Source: Cellulomonas sp. RIT-PI-Y (GTDB lineage Bacteria; Actinomycetota; Actinomycetes; Actinomycetales; Cellulomonadaceae). From it: 54,634 nucleotides of DNA. A program made the translations under genes and the position numbers. This document shows positions 1 to 8,658 of this stretch, piece after piece; within the stretch, counting starts at the first letter, position 1; every line of letters starts with the position of its first letter. The stretch covers positions 1 to 54,634 of the forward strand of contig NZ_JANZKP010000022.1 of assembly GCF_025642745.1 (NCBI RefSeq). The letters are read 5' to 3'. Under the pieces are notes generated by a model. The model worked only from the letters and a program-made list of their open reading frames with translations, made no database searches and was not told the origin of the DNA.

Positions 1-2
1 CC

Positions 3-1904
3 GAGCAGCCGACGACCGTGCCCTCCGCCACACCCGAGTCGACCGCTCCGGCGTCCCCCTCCCCGGAGCCCACCTCCACCAGCACCGTGCCGGCGCCGGG
101 TTGGTTGAGCCGGCCCGCCGCCGCCGACTCGTCGCTGCCGTGGGGGATGGTGCTGGTCGCCGTCCTGGTGCTGGTCGCCGCCGCGGCCGGACTGGTGTGG
201 TGGTGGCGTGGCGGTGCGCCGACCCCACGGTCGGGTGCGCGCGGCGCGGCGGCTGCCGCCGGTGCCGGTGCCGGCGGGCAGTCCGGGGCCGGGCACCGGG
301 CCGGGAGCGCCGCCGGAGAATCCCGCCGCGCGCAGAGCGCCACCACGGCGTCGCTGCCGCTGGGCGGCGGTGTGGCGTCGGGGACCACCGCGGACGACGA
401 CACCGTCGAGCTCGCGGCCGTGCCGGAGGAGCCCGGCTCCGCGGGAGCGGGTCCTGCGGGTGTCGGTTCTGGGGGCCTCGGTTCCGCGGGCGGCGACCCT
501 GTGGACGCCGGTTCCGCGGGTATCGATCAGGAGCCCGCCACCGAGGACCCGGCCGTGACCGGGATGATCGCGGTCGTCGCCGTGGACGAGGCGGCGGGGA
601 CGATGCCGGCCGTCGCGGCGAACGCCGGCGCCGATCCGGCGACCGGCACCCCGACCGAGTCCGCGGACCCCGAGCTCACGGTGCGCTTCCTGGTCCGTCT
701 GGGCGAGGCGATGGTCGACAGCAGCTCGCCGATCGCGCAGGTCAACGGCACCCTGGAGCGCGTCGCGGCGGTGAACGGCCTGCCCGGCACCGCGGTGGTG
801 ACCTTCCCGACCGCGCTGATGGTGTCGGTGCCCGACGGGCAGACGGTACGGACCGCGGTGGCCACGGCGGGCTCCCGGTCCCTGCGTCTGGACCAGGTGG
901 CCGACGTGCTCGACCTGGCCCAGTCCGCGGTGCGCGGTGACCTGCGCCCCGCGGCCGGTCTCGCCCAGCTGTCGGCGATCCTGGAGTCGCCGCCGCCGTC
1001 GACCGGTCGCCGCCGTGCCCTGGGGTACGTGGTGGTCGCGGCCGGCCTGTCCCTGGTGCTGGGCGGCGGCTGGCTGGACGTGCTGATCTCCGCGGTGCTC
1101 GGCGGCCTGGTGTCGGTGGTGACCCGGCTGACCCGCCGGATGCCGGTGGTCTACCAGGGCCTCTTGACCGGGGCGTGCGCGTTCCTGGTCGCGGTGCCGG
1201 TGTTCCTGCTGGTGCGCACCGGGTGGTCGGTCGGACTGCTCGCACCGCTGGTCGGACCGCTGGTGACCTTCCTGCCCGGTGCGTTGCTGACCACCGGTGT
1301 GATCGACCTGGCCACCCGTCAGATGATCGCGGGCTCCGCGCGGCTCGCGGCCGGAGTGATGCAGCTGGTGCTGCTGGCCCTGGGCATCACCGCGGCCGCC
1401 GGGCTGGTGGGGGTGCCGTCGACCGAGGTCGGCAGCAGCGGCGGGCACCCTCTCGGCTGGGCGGCGCCGTGGATCGGCGTGCTGGTCTACGCGGTCGGCG
1501 TGGTGCTGAACAACGACGCCCGGACGGCCGCCCTGCCGTGGATCACGCTGGTGCTGGTGGTGGCCTATGCCGGTCAGGTGGTCGGCGGTCTGCTGCTGGG
1601 GGCCTCGGTGTCCTCGTTCGTGGGCGCGTTGGCGATGACCCCGGTGGCGATGGTCGCGGCGACCCGGCGGACCGGACCGCCGTTCCTGGTGACCTTCCTG
1701 CCCGGATTCTGGGTGCTGGTGCCCGGTGCGCTCGGCCTGGTCGGCGTGACGTCGGCGCTCGACGGCGTGTCGGACCAGGCGATCACCACCATCGTGACGA
1801 CCGGGGTGTCGATGGTCGCGATCTGCCTGGGCGTGCTCGCCGGGCTCGCGCTCGGCTCCGGTCTGCAACGCCGGCTGGCCCCGGACGTCCCGCCGCTGAT
1901 CTGA
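3..1904 (+). CDS. ThrE-family threonine/serine exporter, 5' end cut by window
   Basis: The C-terminal ~400 residues look like a ThrE (DUF1212 plus ThrE_2) exporter: a soluble segment beginning near ELTVRFLVRLGEAM, then about ten hydrophobic helices with glycine-rich turns and the usual two-part layout. Family members export threonine and serine across the membrane. Ahead of this sits a non-typical N-terminus: a Pro/Ser/Thr-rich stretch, one membrane helix (LVAVLVLVAAAAGLVWWW) and ~150 residues of Ala/Gly-rich low-complexity sequence. The frame is open back to the window edge and the first GTG (position 18) has no ribosome binding site, so the true start probably lies upstream. The exporter assignment is good; the role of the long N-terminal extension is unknown. 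Confidence 0.8.
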   Translation, partial: EQPTTVPSATPESTAPASPSPEPTSTSTVPAPGWLSRPAAADSSLPWGMVLVAVLVLVAAAAGLVWWWRGGAPTPRSGARGAAAAAGAGAGGQSGAGHRAGSAAGESRRAQSATTASLPLGGGVASGTTADDDTVELAAVPEEPGSAGAGPAGVGSGGLGSAGGDPVDAGSAGIDQEPATEDPAVTGMIAVVAVDEAAGTMPAVAANAGADPATGTPTESADPELTVRFLVRLGEAMVDSSSPIAQVNGTLERVAAVNGLPGTAVVTFPTALMVSVPDGQTVRTAVATAGSRSLRLDQVADVLDLAQSAVRGDLRPAAGLAQLSAILESPPPSTGRRRALGYVVVAAGLSLVLGGGWLDVLISAVLGGLVSVVTRLTRRMPVVYQGLLTGACAFLVAVPVFLLVRTGWSVGLLAPLVGPLVTFLPGALLTTGVIDLATRQMIAGSARLAAGVMQLVLLALGITAAAGLVGVPSTEVGSSGGHPLGWAAPWIGVLVYAVGVVLNNDARTAALPWITLVLVVAYAGQVVGGLLLGASVSSFVGALAMTPVAMVAATRRTGPPFLVTFLPGFWVLVPGALGLVGVTSALDGVSDQAITTIVTTGVSMVAICLGVLAGLALGSGLQRRLAPDVPPLI

Positions 1905-1979
1905 CCCGCGCCCGGCACTCGCGACCCGGGCTCTCCACTCCGACCGCATCGTCCCGGGCCGTGCGGGGCACACGCGGTC

Positions 1980-2885
1980 TCAGGGGCCGAGGACTCCCAG
2001 CTCGCGGCGCAGGTTGGACTCCGCACGGGCCGACCAGCGACGACGGCCCTCGTCGGTCGCGTAGAGGGCGGGCAGGTCCAGCAACTGCTCCAGGACCGCG
2101 CGGCGGCCGTTCCGGAACCGGTCATCCGGCACGGTCGCGTACTCCGCGCGGACCTGCCGGGTGTACTCGTCGTACCGGGCCGGATCGGCGCCGAGGATCG
2201 CCAGGTCGGCGTCGCTGACCAGGGCGGCCACCCGGTCGGCGGGATCCGGGTCGTGGCGCGCGGTCATCCGGATCAGCTCCGCCACCCGCGGATCGCCGAG
2301 GGCGGCCAGGGCGAGTGCGGCGGAGGCGTCCTCGTCCTGGGGGGTGCGGCCGTCGTGGACGGCGTCGTGGAACCAGAGCGCCAGCTCCGCGGTGCGGCGG
2401 TCCGCGTCGTCGAGCGTGCCGGGGGCGGTGCCGGCGCGGCCGGTGGACGTCGAGGGCCCGGCCTCCGCGCCGGTCAGGACGTCCAGCGCCGCCAGCGCCT
2501 CCGCCAGGTGGGTCGGGCCGTGGTACGTCCGGTGCGGCTCGCGCCAACGGACCAGCAGGTCGTCGACGGTGGCGTGATCCCCGGGGCGCAGGGCGAGCCA
2601 GCGACGTCGCAGCCCCTTCAGCACCGCACGGTCCCGGCCGGGCACCCGCAGACCGGAGGCGATCAGCCGTCGGGTGAGGTCACCGCCGCCGATCGCGACC
2701 GCGCCGGCGGCCACCGCGTCGGCGTGCCGGTCGGCGGGGATGTCGTAGTGGTCGAGGTCGAAGGCGCGCCGTCCGATCCCGAGCCCGGCGGCGAAGTCGT
2801 GCAGCTCGGCCAGGGAATGGTCGGAGACCAGGTGCGACCACAGGGTGTCGTGGGCGGGCCAGGCCGGCGGGTCGACGAGGATCAC
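1980..2885 (-). CDS. DUF4031 / HD-domain fusion protein
   Basis: A 301-aa protein. Residues 1 to ~85 match the DUF4031 pattern (ILVDPPAWPAHDTLWSHLVS near the start). The second half has HD-phosphohydrolase features: YHGPTHLAEAL, then ALWFHDAVHD with the paired His-Asp, and a later Asp in SDADLAILG. HD proteins are metal-dependent phosphohydrolases, often acting on nucleotides; the substrate here is not evident. The GTG at 2885 was chosen because DUF4031 starts there and a TACGAT box lies six bases upstream, fitting a leaderless transcript. The open frame extends much further 5' but that part is antisense shadow of the next gene. Confidence 0.8.
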   Translation of the reverse strand: MILVDPPAWPAHDTLWSHLVSDHSLAELHDFAAGLGIGRRAFDLDHYDIPADRHADAVAAGAVAIGGGDLTRRLIASGLRVPGRDRAVLKGLRRRWLALRPGDHATVDDLLVRWREPHRTYHGPTHLAEALAALDVLTGAEAGPSTSTGRAGTAPGTLDDADRRTAELALWFHDAVHDGRTPQDEDASAALALAALGDPRVAELIRMTARHDPDPADRVAALVSDADLAILGADPARYDEYTRQVRAEYATVPDDRFRNGRRAVLEQLLDLPALYATDEGRRRWSARAESNLRRELGVLGP

Positions 2886-2891
2886 CGCCCG

Positions 2892-2897
2892 ATCGTA
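2892..2897 (-). promoter_or_regulatory. -10 box of leaderless promoter for the DUF4031-HD gene
   Basis: On the minus strand TACGAT is followed by six bases and then the GTG start; no Shine-Dalgarno sequence is present. This spacing puts transcription start at or next to the start codon, as in actinobacterial leaderless genes. No good -35 is seen. Confidence 0.5.
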
Positions 2898-2953
2898 CGA
2901 GCGGGGACCGATCCGCCCGCGCGCCCCTCGGCCGGGACACGCGGGCGGCCGGG

Positions 2954-4885
2954 TCACAGGGCGTAGGCCGCCAGGAACCCGGCGTTGATCGCCTCGCCGA
3001 CCTTCGCGGGCTTCACGCAGTCTCCGACCGGGATCACGTGCGCGCGGGCGGCCAGTGCCTCGGGCAACGCGGTGTTCGGCCGCACGCCGAAGGCCGACAG
3101 CACGGTGTCCGCGTCCACGTGGACCTCCTGCCCGTCGGCGTCCAGGGCGGTCAGCCCCTTGTCGTCGATGGCGGTGACGGTGTGGCCGGTGAGGATCCGC
3201 ACGTGGTGCTCGGCCAGCTGCCGCAGGAGCGTGATCCGGTTGATGACGATCATGTCCTTGGCGATCTCGGAGGCCATCTCCACGATGGTCACCTCGTGCC
3301 CGGCCTGCGCCAGCTCCAGCGCGGAGTCGGCACCGGACAGCCCACCGCCGGCGACGACGACCCGGTTGCCCACCGGGGCGCCGAGGTGGAAGTCCAGCAC
3401 CTCGACCACGTTCTCCCCGTCGATGCCGGGGATCGAGCGCGGCACGATCGGCAGCGACCCGGTGGCCACGATGATCGCGTCGGCGCCGTCCAGCTCGGGG
3501 GAGTCGGCGGCGATCTCGGTGTCCAGGTGCACGGTGACCGGGAGGGCGGCGAACTGACGCTCCCACCAGCCGACCATGCCGCGCAGCTCCTTCTTGAACT
3601 CCGGAGTGGCCGCGGGCCAGAGCACGCCGCCCAGGGTGGCGCCCTTCTCGTACAGGTCGACGGTGTGACCGCGCAGCGCCGCGGCTCGGGCCGCCTCCAG
3701 CCCGCCGGGTCCGCCGCCGACCACGACGACCTGCTGCGGACGCGAGCTGATCGTCAGCACGCGCTCGCGCTCGAAGCCGACCTGCGGGTTCACAGCGCAG
3801 CCCAGCGCTTCGGCGAAGAACGCGTGCCCGACGCACATCGCGTTGCACCGGATGCAGGGGCGCACGTCCCCGCGGCGACCGTCGCGCAGCTTGTTCGCCC
3901 ACTCCGGGTCGGCGATCAGACCGCGGCCGATCCCGGCGAAGTCGGCCTCACCGGCGGCGATCACGGCCTCGGCATTCTCCGGGGTGAGGTTGCCGACCGC
4001 CATCACCGGGATGGAGAGGACCTCCTTCATCGCCTTGGCGGCCGGTGCCATGCAGGCGTCGCCCAGGTAGTAGGGCGGGAACACGTAGTCCATCGCCTCG
4101 TAGGAACCGTCGTCGGCGATCAGGAGGTCCAGCCCGGCGCCCTCCAGGACCCGGGCGATCCGTCGCGACTCCTCCACCGTCCGACCGCCCTCGAACCGGT
4201 GGTCCACCGACAGCCGGAAGCTGACCGGCAGTCCGGGGGCGGCCGCCTTGATCGCACGGATGATCTCGACCGCGAACCGGCAGCGGTTCTCGGTGGAACC
4301 GCCGTACTCGTCGATGCGCCGGTTCCAGACCGGGCTCATGAACTGGTCGACCAGGTACCCGGTGTGCCCGTGGATGTCGATCGCGTCGATCCCGGCGGCC
4401 CGTGCGCGCGCGGCGGCCTCGGCGTGCCGCTGCACGATGACCCGGATCTCCTCGGTCTCCAGCGGGCGGCAGAGCACGTCCGGGCGCGCGTAGTGCGGGT
4501 TGTCCGACGCGGAGATCGGCAGCCGCTCCGGGTCGACGGTGTTGATGTTCCGGCCCAGCCCGGCGGTGAGCTGCAGGCTGATCCTGCCGCCGACCGCGTG
4601 GATCGACGCGGCGAGCGCGGTCAGGCCCGGCAGGCAGTCGTCGGTGTCCACCCGGCACAGCCCCGGGTTGATCACCTCGTAGTCCTGGGACACCGCGGAG
4701 ATGCCGGTCATCACCAGACCGGTGCCGCCCTTGGCGCGCTCGGTGTAGTACGCGATCTCACGCTCGGTGATCAGGCCCTCGTGGGTGCCCATCTCGGTGC
4801 CCATCGGGGCGAGGGCGACCCGGTTGGGCAGGTCCAGGGTGCCGATGCGGCCGGGTTGCAGGACGTGGTCGAAGGTCGTGGTCAT
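2954..4885 (-). CDS. NADH:flavin oxidoreductase / 2,4-dienoyl-CoA reductase-like flavoenzyme
   Basis: A 643-aa three-part redox enzyme of the FadH/BaiCD type. Residues 1 to ~330 form an old-yellow-enzyme TIM barrel (PNRVALAPMGTEMG; HGHTGYLVDQFMSPVWNRR). A 4Fe-4S ligand set follows near residue 343: C-x2-C-x3-C and a further Cys about 12 residues on (CIRCNAMC...GCAVNP). The C-terminal half has a Rossmann FAD motif (VVVVGGGPGGLEAARAA) and a second dinucleotide motif (VVVAGGGLSGADSALE). Such enzymes pass NAD(P)H electrons through FAD and Fe-S to FMN to reduce an enone or dienoyl-CoA. The ATG at 4885 has GAGGA upstream. Physiological substrate is not set by context; it precedes the HD gene by 68 bp on the same strand. 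Confidence 0.88.
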   Translation of the reverse strand: MTTTFDHVLQPGRIGTLDLPNRVALAPMGTEMGTHEGLITEREIAYYTERAKGGTGLVMTGISAVSQDYEVINPGLCRVDTDDCLPGLTALAASIHAVGGRISLQLTAGLGRNINTVDPERLPISASDNPHYARPDVLCRPLETEEIRVIVQRHAEAAARARAAGIDAIDIHGHTGYLVDQFMSPVWNRRIDEYGGSTENRCRFAVEIIRAIKAAAPGLPVSFRLSVDHRFEGGRTVEESRRIARVLEGAGLDLLIADDGSYEAMDYVFPPYYLGDACMAPAAKAMKEVLSIPVMAVGNLTPENAEAVIAAGEADFAGIGRGLIADPEWANKLRDGRRGDVRPCIRCNAMCVGHAFFAEALGCAVNPQVGFERERVLTISSRPQQVVVVGGGPGGLEAARAAALRGHTVDLYEKGATLGGVLWPAATPEFKKELRGMVGWWERQFAALPVTVHLDTEIAADSPELDGADAIIVATGSLPIVPRSIPGIDGENVVEVLDFHLGAPVGNRVVVAGGGLSGADSALELAQAGHEVTIVEMASEIAKDMIVINRITLLRQLAEHHVRILTGHTVTAIDDKGLTALDADGQEVHVDADTVLSAFGVRPNTALPEALAARAHVIPVGDCVKPAKVGEAINAGFLAAYAL

Positions 4886-5040
4886 GGCGAGTCCTCGGTG
4901 GTGCGGCGGCGCGACGGGGGCGGAAGCGCCGAATCCCTGACGGATCACCTGAATCGTCCATTACCGACCGACCGGTCAGCAGGGCCGTACGTCCTGACAT
5001 CGTGACGGGATTCACGAGCGTTCCGGCCGGGAGAACGACG

Positions 5041-5068
5041 AAGGCCCGGACCGTGGGGTCCGGGCCTT
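5041..5068 (-). terminator. Hairpin terminator downstream of tRNA-Gly
   Basis: A perfect 12-bp stem (aaggcccggacc / ggtccgggcctt) with a 4-nt loop lies just 3' of the tRNA on the minus strand, followed by a short T-containing stretch. Confidence 0.75.
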
Positions 5069-5076
5069 CGTGCGGG

Positions 5077-5147
5077 AGCGGATGACGGGAATCGAACCCG
5101 CGCTATCAGCTTGGGAAGCTGAAGTTCTACCATTGAACTACATCCGC
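5077..5147 (-). tRNA. tRNA-Gly (anticodon CCC)
   Basis: The minus strand folds as a 71-nt cloverleaf: acceptor stem GCGGATG/CATCCGC (5141-5147 with 5078-5084) plus discriminator T, a D arm with TAGTTCAATGGTAGA, an anticodon stem TCAGC/GCTGA with loop TTCCCAA (anticodon CCC, reading GGG), and a T arm with GGTTCGATTCC. CCA is not encoded. A TACACT box about 30 bp upstream may be its -10. Confidence 0.96.
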
Positions 5148-5332
5148 ACGAGCGTCCTGCCGGACGCGTCCGACCAGTGTAACCGCTCCGCGCGCGCCTC
5201 GGGGACCCGTCGTCGGGAAGCCGGTTCCGGTCGCGTGTCCCGCCCTGCGGACCGACGGGATGCGGCGTCCCGGCCCCCGAGGGCCCCGGGCGCATGGCGG
5301 ACCGGGGCCCTCGGGACGGGCCGGAGTGCGGA

Positions 5333-7858
5333 TCAGAGGGTGACGGCGACCTGGACGGTGCTGCCCGCGGGCGCGTAGGGCACGGTGCGGCCGTCGACCG
5401 GGACGCCGTCGACGGTCAGCGACGCCCGGGCACCGGGGGCACCGGAGTTGGTCACGGCGATCTCGTACCGGGCGCCGCGGATGGTCCGGGTCACCGTGAA
5501 CGACGGCACGTCCGGGCCGAGCTGCGGATCCACGATCAGGCCGTCGTAGTCCGGGCGGACCCCCAGCAGGTACTGGGAGACCGCGACGAAGTTCCAGGCT
5601 GCGGTACCGGTGAGCCAGGAGTTCTTGGCCTCACCGTGCCGGACCGCCTCCTTGCCGGCGATCATCTGCGCGTAGACGTAGGGCTCCAGGCGGTGCACCT
5701 CGGAGATGTCCTCGCGGTAGGCCGGGGTGATCCGCTTGTAGTAGTCGAACGCGCGAGCGCCGTTGCCGACCACGGTCTCGCCGATGATCACCCACGGGTT
5801 GTTGTGGCAGAAGATGCCGCCGTTCTCCTTGTACCCCGGCGGGTAGGTGGAGACCTCGCCCAGCTCGATCTGGTAGCTGGTGTAGGCCGGGTGCTGCAGC
5901 ACCATGCCGTGGTCGGTGGCCAGGTGCTCGTTCACCGACGCGAGGGCGCGGACCGCCTCGGACTCCGGGTTGCCGGGGTCCTCGGCGTCGACGCCGATGC
6001 CGCCCATCACCGCGAAGCCCTGCGGCTCGATCCAGATCTTGCCCTCGGGGGTGGCGTCGGTGCCGATCGGCTTGCCGAAGAAGTCGTAGGCGCGCAGGAA
6101 CCACTCGCCGTCCCAGCCGTGCGCCAGGACCGCGGCCCGCATCTCCTCCACGGCGGTGCGCGCGGCCGCGGCGACCTCGGGCAGGCCACGGCGCTCGGCG
6201 AGCTCGGCGTACTCGGGGCCGATCGCGGCGAACATCGCGGCGATGAACACCGACTCGGCGACGCCGCCGGACTGGTTCTCCGTGGTCTGGAAGGACTCAC
6301 CGGGGGTGCTGCTGAAGCAGTTGAGGTTCAGGCAGTCGTTCCAGTCCGCCCGGCCGATCAGCGGCAGCCCGTGCGGGCCGCGGTTGTCGACGGTGAAGTC
6401 GAAGGACCGGGTGAGGTGCTCGAACAGCGGGACCTCGGAGCCGGGCTCGTTGTCGAAGGGCACCGGCTGGTCGAGGATCGCCCAGTCGCCGGTCTCCTTG
6501 ACGTAGGCGGCCACGCCGAGGATCAGCCACAGCGGGTCGTCGTTGAATCCGGAGCCGATGTCGTTGTTCCCGCGCTTGGTCAGCGGCTGGTACTGGTGAT
6601 AGGCCGAGCCGTCCGCGAACTGCGTCGACGCGATGTCGATGATCCGCTCCCGGGCACGCTCCGGGACCAGGTGCACGAAGCCGAGCAGGTCCTGGTTGGA
6701 GTCGCGGAAGCCCATGCCGCGGCCGATGCCGGTCTCGAAGTAGGACGCGGACCGGGACATGTTGAAGGTGACCATGCACTGGTACTGGTTCCAGATGTTG
6801 ACCATCCGGTCGAGCTTCTCGTCCCCGGAGGTGACGGTGTAGCTGCCGAGCAGGTCGGCCCAGTAAGCGCGCAGCCGGTCGAACGCGGCCTCGGTCTGCT
6901 CGGTGGTGGCGTAGCGGGAGAGCAGGTCGTGCGCGGGGTCGCGGTTGATCAGCTGCTGGTCGCTGCCGGGCGCCCACTTGGTGTCGTGGTCGTTCTCGAC
7001 GTAGCCGAGGACGTAGGTCAGCGAGCGGGACTCGCCCGGGGCCAGCGTGACCTCGACCTGGTGCGAGCCGATCGGGTACCAGCCGGAGGCCACCGAGTTC
7101 GCGGACTTCCCGGCGCGCGGCACGGCGGCCTCGCCCAGCCCGTTCCACGCCCCGACGAAGGTGTCCCGGTCGGTGTCGAATCCCGTCGCCCGGGTGTTCA
7201 CCGCGTACACGGCGTAGTGGTCGCGGCGCTCGCGGTACTCGGTCTTGTGGTAGATCGCGGAGCCGTACGGTCCGTCCAGCTCGACCTCGACCTCGGCCAG
7301 CGACAGGTTCCGCTGGTAGTTGGTCTGGTCGTCCTGCGCGTTCCATAGGCAGAACTCGGCGAAGGAGAACAGCTGGATCCGCTTGGGGTCGGTGGAGTCG
7401 TTGGTCAGCGTGACCTGCTGGATCTCCGCGTTCTCGTCGACCGGGACGAAGAACAGGGTGTCGACGGTCAGGCCGCCGCGGGATCCGGTGATCCGGGAGT
7501 AGCCCAGGCCGTGCCGCGCCTCGAAGTGGTCCAGCTCGGCCTTGACCGGCAGCCAGCCCGGCGCCCACACGTCGCCGCCCTTCCCCTCGGACGTGCTCCC
7601 CTCGGTCCGCGCGTCCGAGGGGGCCCCTTGGTCGACGACGTAGAAGTAGCGGCCGCCGTCGTCGGCGGGGATGTTGTTGTACCGGTACCGGGTCAGCCGG
7701 CGCATCTTCGCGTCGCGGTAGAAGGAGTAGCCGCCCGCGGTGTGCGAGATCAGCGAGAAGAACTCCTGCGAACCCAGGTAGTTGATCCAGGGGTACGGGG
7801 TGTGCGGTGTCGTGATGACGTACTCGCGTGCCTCGTCGTCGAAGTGGCCGAACCGCAT
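5333..7858 (-). CDS. cbp: Cellobiose phosphorylase (GH94)
   Basis: An 841-aa GH94 inverting phosphorylase that splits cellobiose with phosphate into glucose 1-phosphate and glucose in the cytoplasm, saving ATP during cellulose use. The N-terminus [20 protein letters not shown] closely resembles the Cellulomonas enzymes (about 820 aa). The DWND motif that carries the general acid is at D505-D508 ([15 protein letters not shown]). Other GH94-like blocks are [20 protein letters not shown] near the start and [17 protein letters not shown] near the C-terminus. The ATG at 7858 is preceded by GGAAGG. Two LacI-family operators sit in its promoter, suggesting induction by cellobiose. A related disaccharide phosphorylase is possible but less likely. 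Confidence 0.93.
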   Translation of the reverse strand: MRFGHFDDEAREYVITTPHTPYPWINYLGSQEFFSLISHTAGGYSFYRDAKMRRLTRYRYNNIPADDGGRYFYVVDQGAPSDARTEGSTSEGKGGDVWAPGWLPVKAELDHFEARHGLGYSRITGSRGGLTVDTLFFVPVDENAEIQQVTLTNDSTDPKRIQLFSFAEFCLWNAQDDQTNYQRNLSLAEVEVELDGPYGSAIYHKTEYRERRDHYAVYAVNTRATGFDTDRDTFVGAWNGLGEAAVPRAGKSANSVASGWYPIGSHQVEVTLAPGESRSLTYVLGYVENDHDTKWAPGSDQQLINRDPAHDLLSRYATTEQTEAAFDRLRAYWADLLGSYTVTSGDEKLDRMVNIWNQYQCMVTFNMSRSASYFETGIGRGMGFRDSNQDLLGFVHLVPERARERIIDIASTQFADGSAYHQYQPLTKRGNNDIGSGFNDDPLWLILGVAAYVKETGDWAILDQPVPFDNEPGSEVPLFEHLTRSFDFTVDNRGPHGLPLIGRADWNDCLNLNCFSSTPGESFQTTENQSGGVAESVFIAAMFAAIGPEYAELAERRGLPEVAAAARTAVEEMRAAVLAHGWDGEWFLRAYDFFGKPIGTDATPEGKIWIEPQGFAVMGGIGVDAEDPGNPESEAVRALASVNEHLATDHGMVLQHPAYTSYQIELGEVSTYPPGYKENGGIFCHNNPWVIIGETVVGNGARAFDYYKRITPAYREDISEVHRLEPYVYAQMIAGKEAVRHGEAKNSWLTGTAAWNFVAVSQYLLGVRPDYDGLIVDPQLGPDVPSFTVTRTIRGARYEIAVTNSGAPGARASLTVDGVPVDGRTVPYAPAGSTVQVAVTL

Positions 7859-7895
7859 CGTTGCGCCTTCCGGAGTGGGGTGCTGGCTGGTGCTG

Positions 7896-7909
7896 CGGGA
7901 GCGCTCCCA
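7896..7909. promoter_or_regulatory. CelR-type operator
   Basis: The 14-mer CGGGAGCGCTCCCA is a near-perfect palindrome and differs by one base from TGGGAGCGCTCCCA, the established site of the cellulose repressor CelR of Thermobifida fusca. It lies between the -10 box and the start of cellobiose phosphorylase. No LacI-family regulator gene is in the window. Confidence 0.75.
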
Positions 7910-7925
7910 CGCACCCGCGAGCGAC

Positions 7926-7953
7926 AGCGTACTGCACCGTCGAAGCGCTTCAA
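7926..7953 (-). promoter_or_regulatory. cbp promoter with second LacI-type operator over the -35
   Basis: On the minus strand TTGAAG and TACGCT are separated by 16 bp, a plausible sigma-70-type promoter. The -35 lies inside the palindrome GAAGCGCTTC (7942-7951), a LacI-family core with central CG. Its centre is 44 bp, about four helical turns, from the CelR-type operator. Confidence 0.6.
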
Positions 7954-7990
7954 CGATCCATGGCTCGCCCGGCCCCCGCCGCCGCTCACC

Positions 7991-8052
7991 GCCGAGTGCG
8001 GAGAAGCTGTCGTGGATCGGGCGATATGGGCGACGACTTCTTCGCAGTCGGC
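7991..8052. repeat. 62-bp dispersed palindromic element, copy A
   Basis: Imperfect inverted repeat beginning GCCGAGTGCG and ending GCAGTCGGC, with a centre containing ATCGGGCGAT. The reverse complement aligns end to end with a second 62-bp copy at 40189-40250 (about 77% identity by eye). Copy A is intergenic between cellobiose phosphorylase and dCTP deaminase. Confidence 0.75.
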
Positions 8053-8067
8053 GGCGCGCACGGCCGG

Positions 8068-8073
8068 TACCGT
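8068..8073 (+). promoter_or_regulatory. -10 box of leaderless dcd promoter
   Basis: TACCGT followed by six bases and the GTG start of dCTP deaminase; no ribosome binding site is present. Confidence 0.5.
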
Positions 8074-8079
8074 GGACCC

Positions 8080-8655
8080 GTGCTGCTCTCCGATCGCGAT
8101 ATCCGTGCCGAGCTCGAGTCCGGGCGGGTGGTGTTGGACCCGTCCGAGGACCAGATGGTGCAGCCGTCCAGCGTGGACGTGCGGCTGGACCGGTTCTTCC
8201 GACTGTTCGACAACCACCGCTACGCCATGATCGACCCGGCAACCGAGCAGCCGGACCTGACCCGGATGGTCGAGGTCGATCCGGACGCGCCCTTCGTGCT
8301 GCACCCGGGCGAGTTCGTGCTCGGGTCCACGTACGAGCAGGTCACGCTGCCGGACGACATCGCGGCCCGGCTGGAGGGCAAGTCGTCGCTGGGACGGCTC
8401 GGGCTGCTGACCCACTCGACCGCGGGCTTCATCGACCCGGGGTTCAGCGGCCACGTGACCCTGGAGCTCTCCAACGTCGCGACCCTGCCGATCACGCTCT
8501 GGCCCGGCATGAAGATCGGCCAGATGTGCTTCTTCCGCCTGAGCTCGCCCTCCGAGCGGCCCTACGGCTCCGGCGCGACCGGATCGCGGTACCAGGGCCA
8601 GCGCGGTCCGACCGCTTCCCGGTCCTGGCAGGACTTCCACCGGACCCGGGTCTGA
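8080..8655 (+). CDS. dcd: dCTP deaminase (possibly bifunctional, dUMP-forming)
   Basis: A 191-aa cytosolic enzyme of pyrimidine deoxynucleotide synthesis. Starts with [15 protein letters not shown] and carries the family blocks [20 protein letters not shown], the catalytic stretch [19 protein letters not shown] with the conserved Glu, and a C-terminal [10 protein letters not shown] lid. Actinobacterial homologues such as the M. tuberculosis enzyme both deaminate dCTP and hydrolyse dUTP to dUMP; which applies here cannot be read by eye. The GTG at 8080 fits the family N-terminus and a leaderless promoter. It is followed after 3 bp by an unknown gene, so the two are probably co-transcribed. Confidence 0.95.
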   Translation: MLLSDRDIRAELESGRVVLDPSEDQMVQPSSVDVRLDRFFRLFDNHRYAMIDPATEQPDLTRMVEVDPDAPFVLHPGEFVLGSTYEQVTLPDDIAARLEGKSSLGRLGLLTHSTAGFIDPGFSGHVTLELSNVATLPITLWPGMKIGQMCFFRLSSPSERPYGSGATGSRYQGQRGPTASRSWQDFHRTRV

Positions 8656-8658
8656 CCC

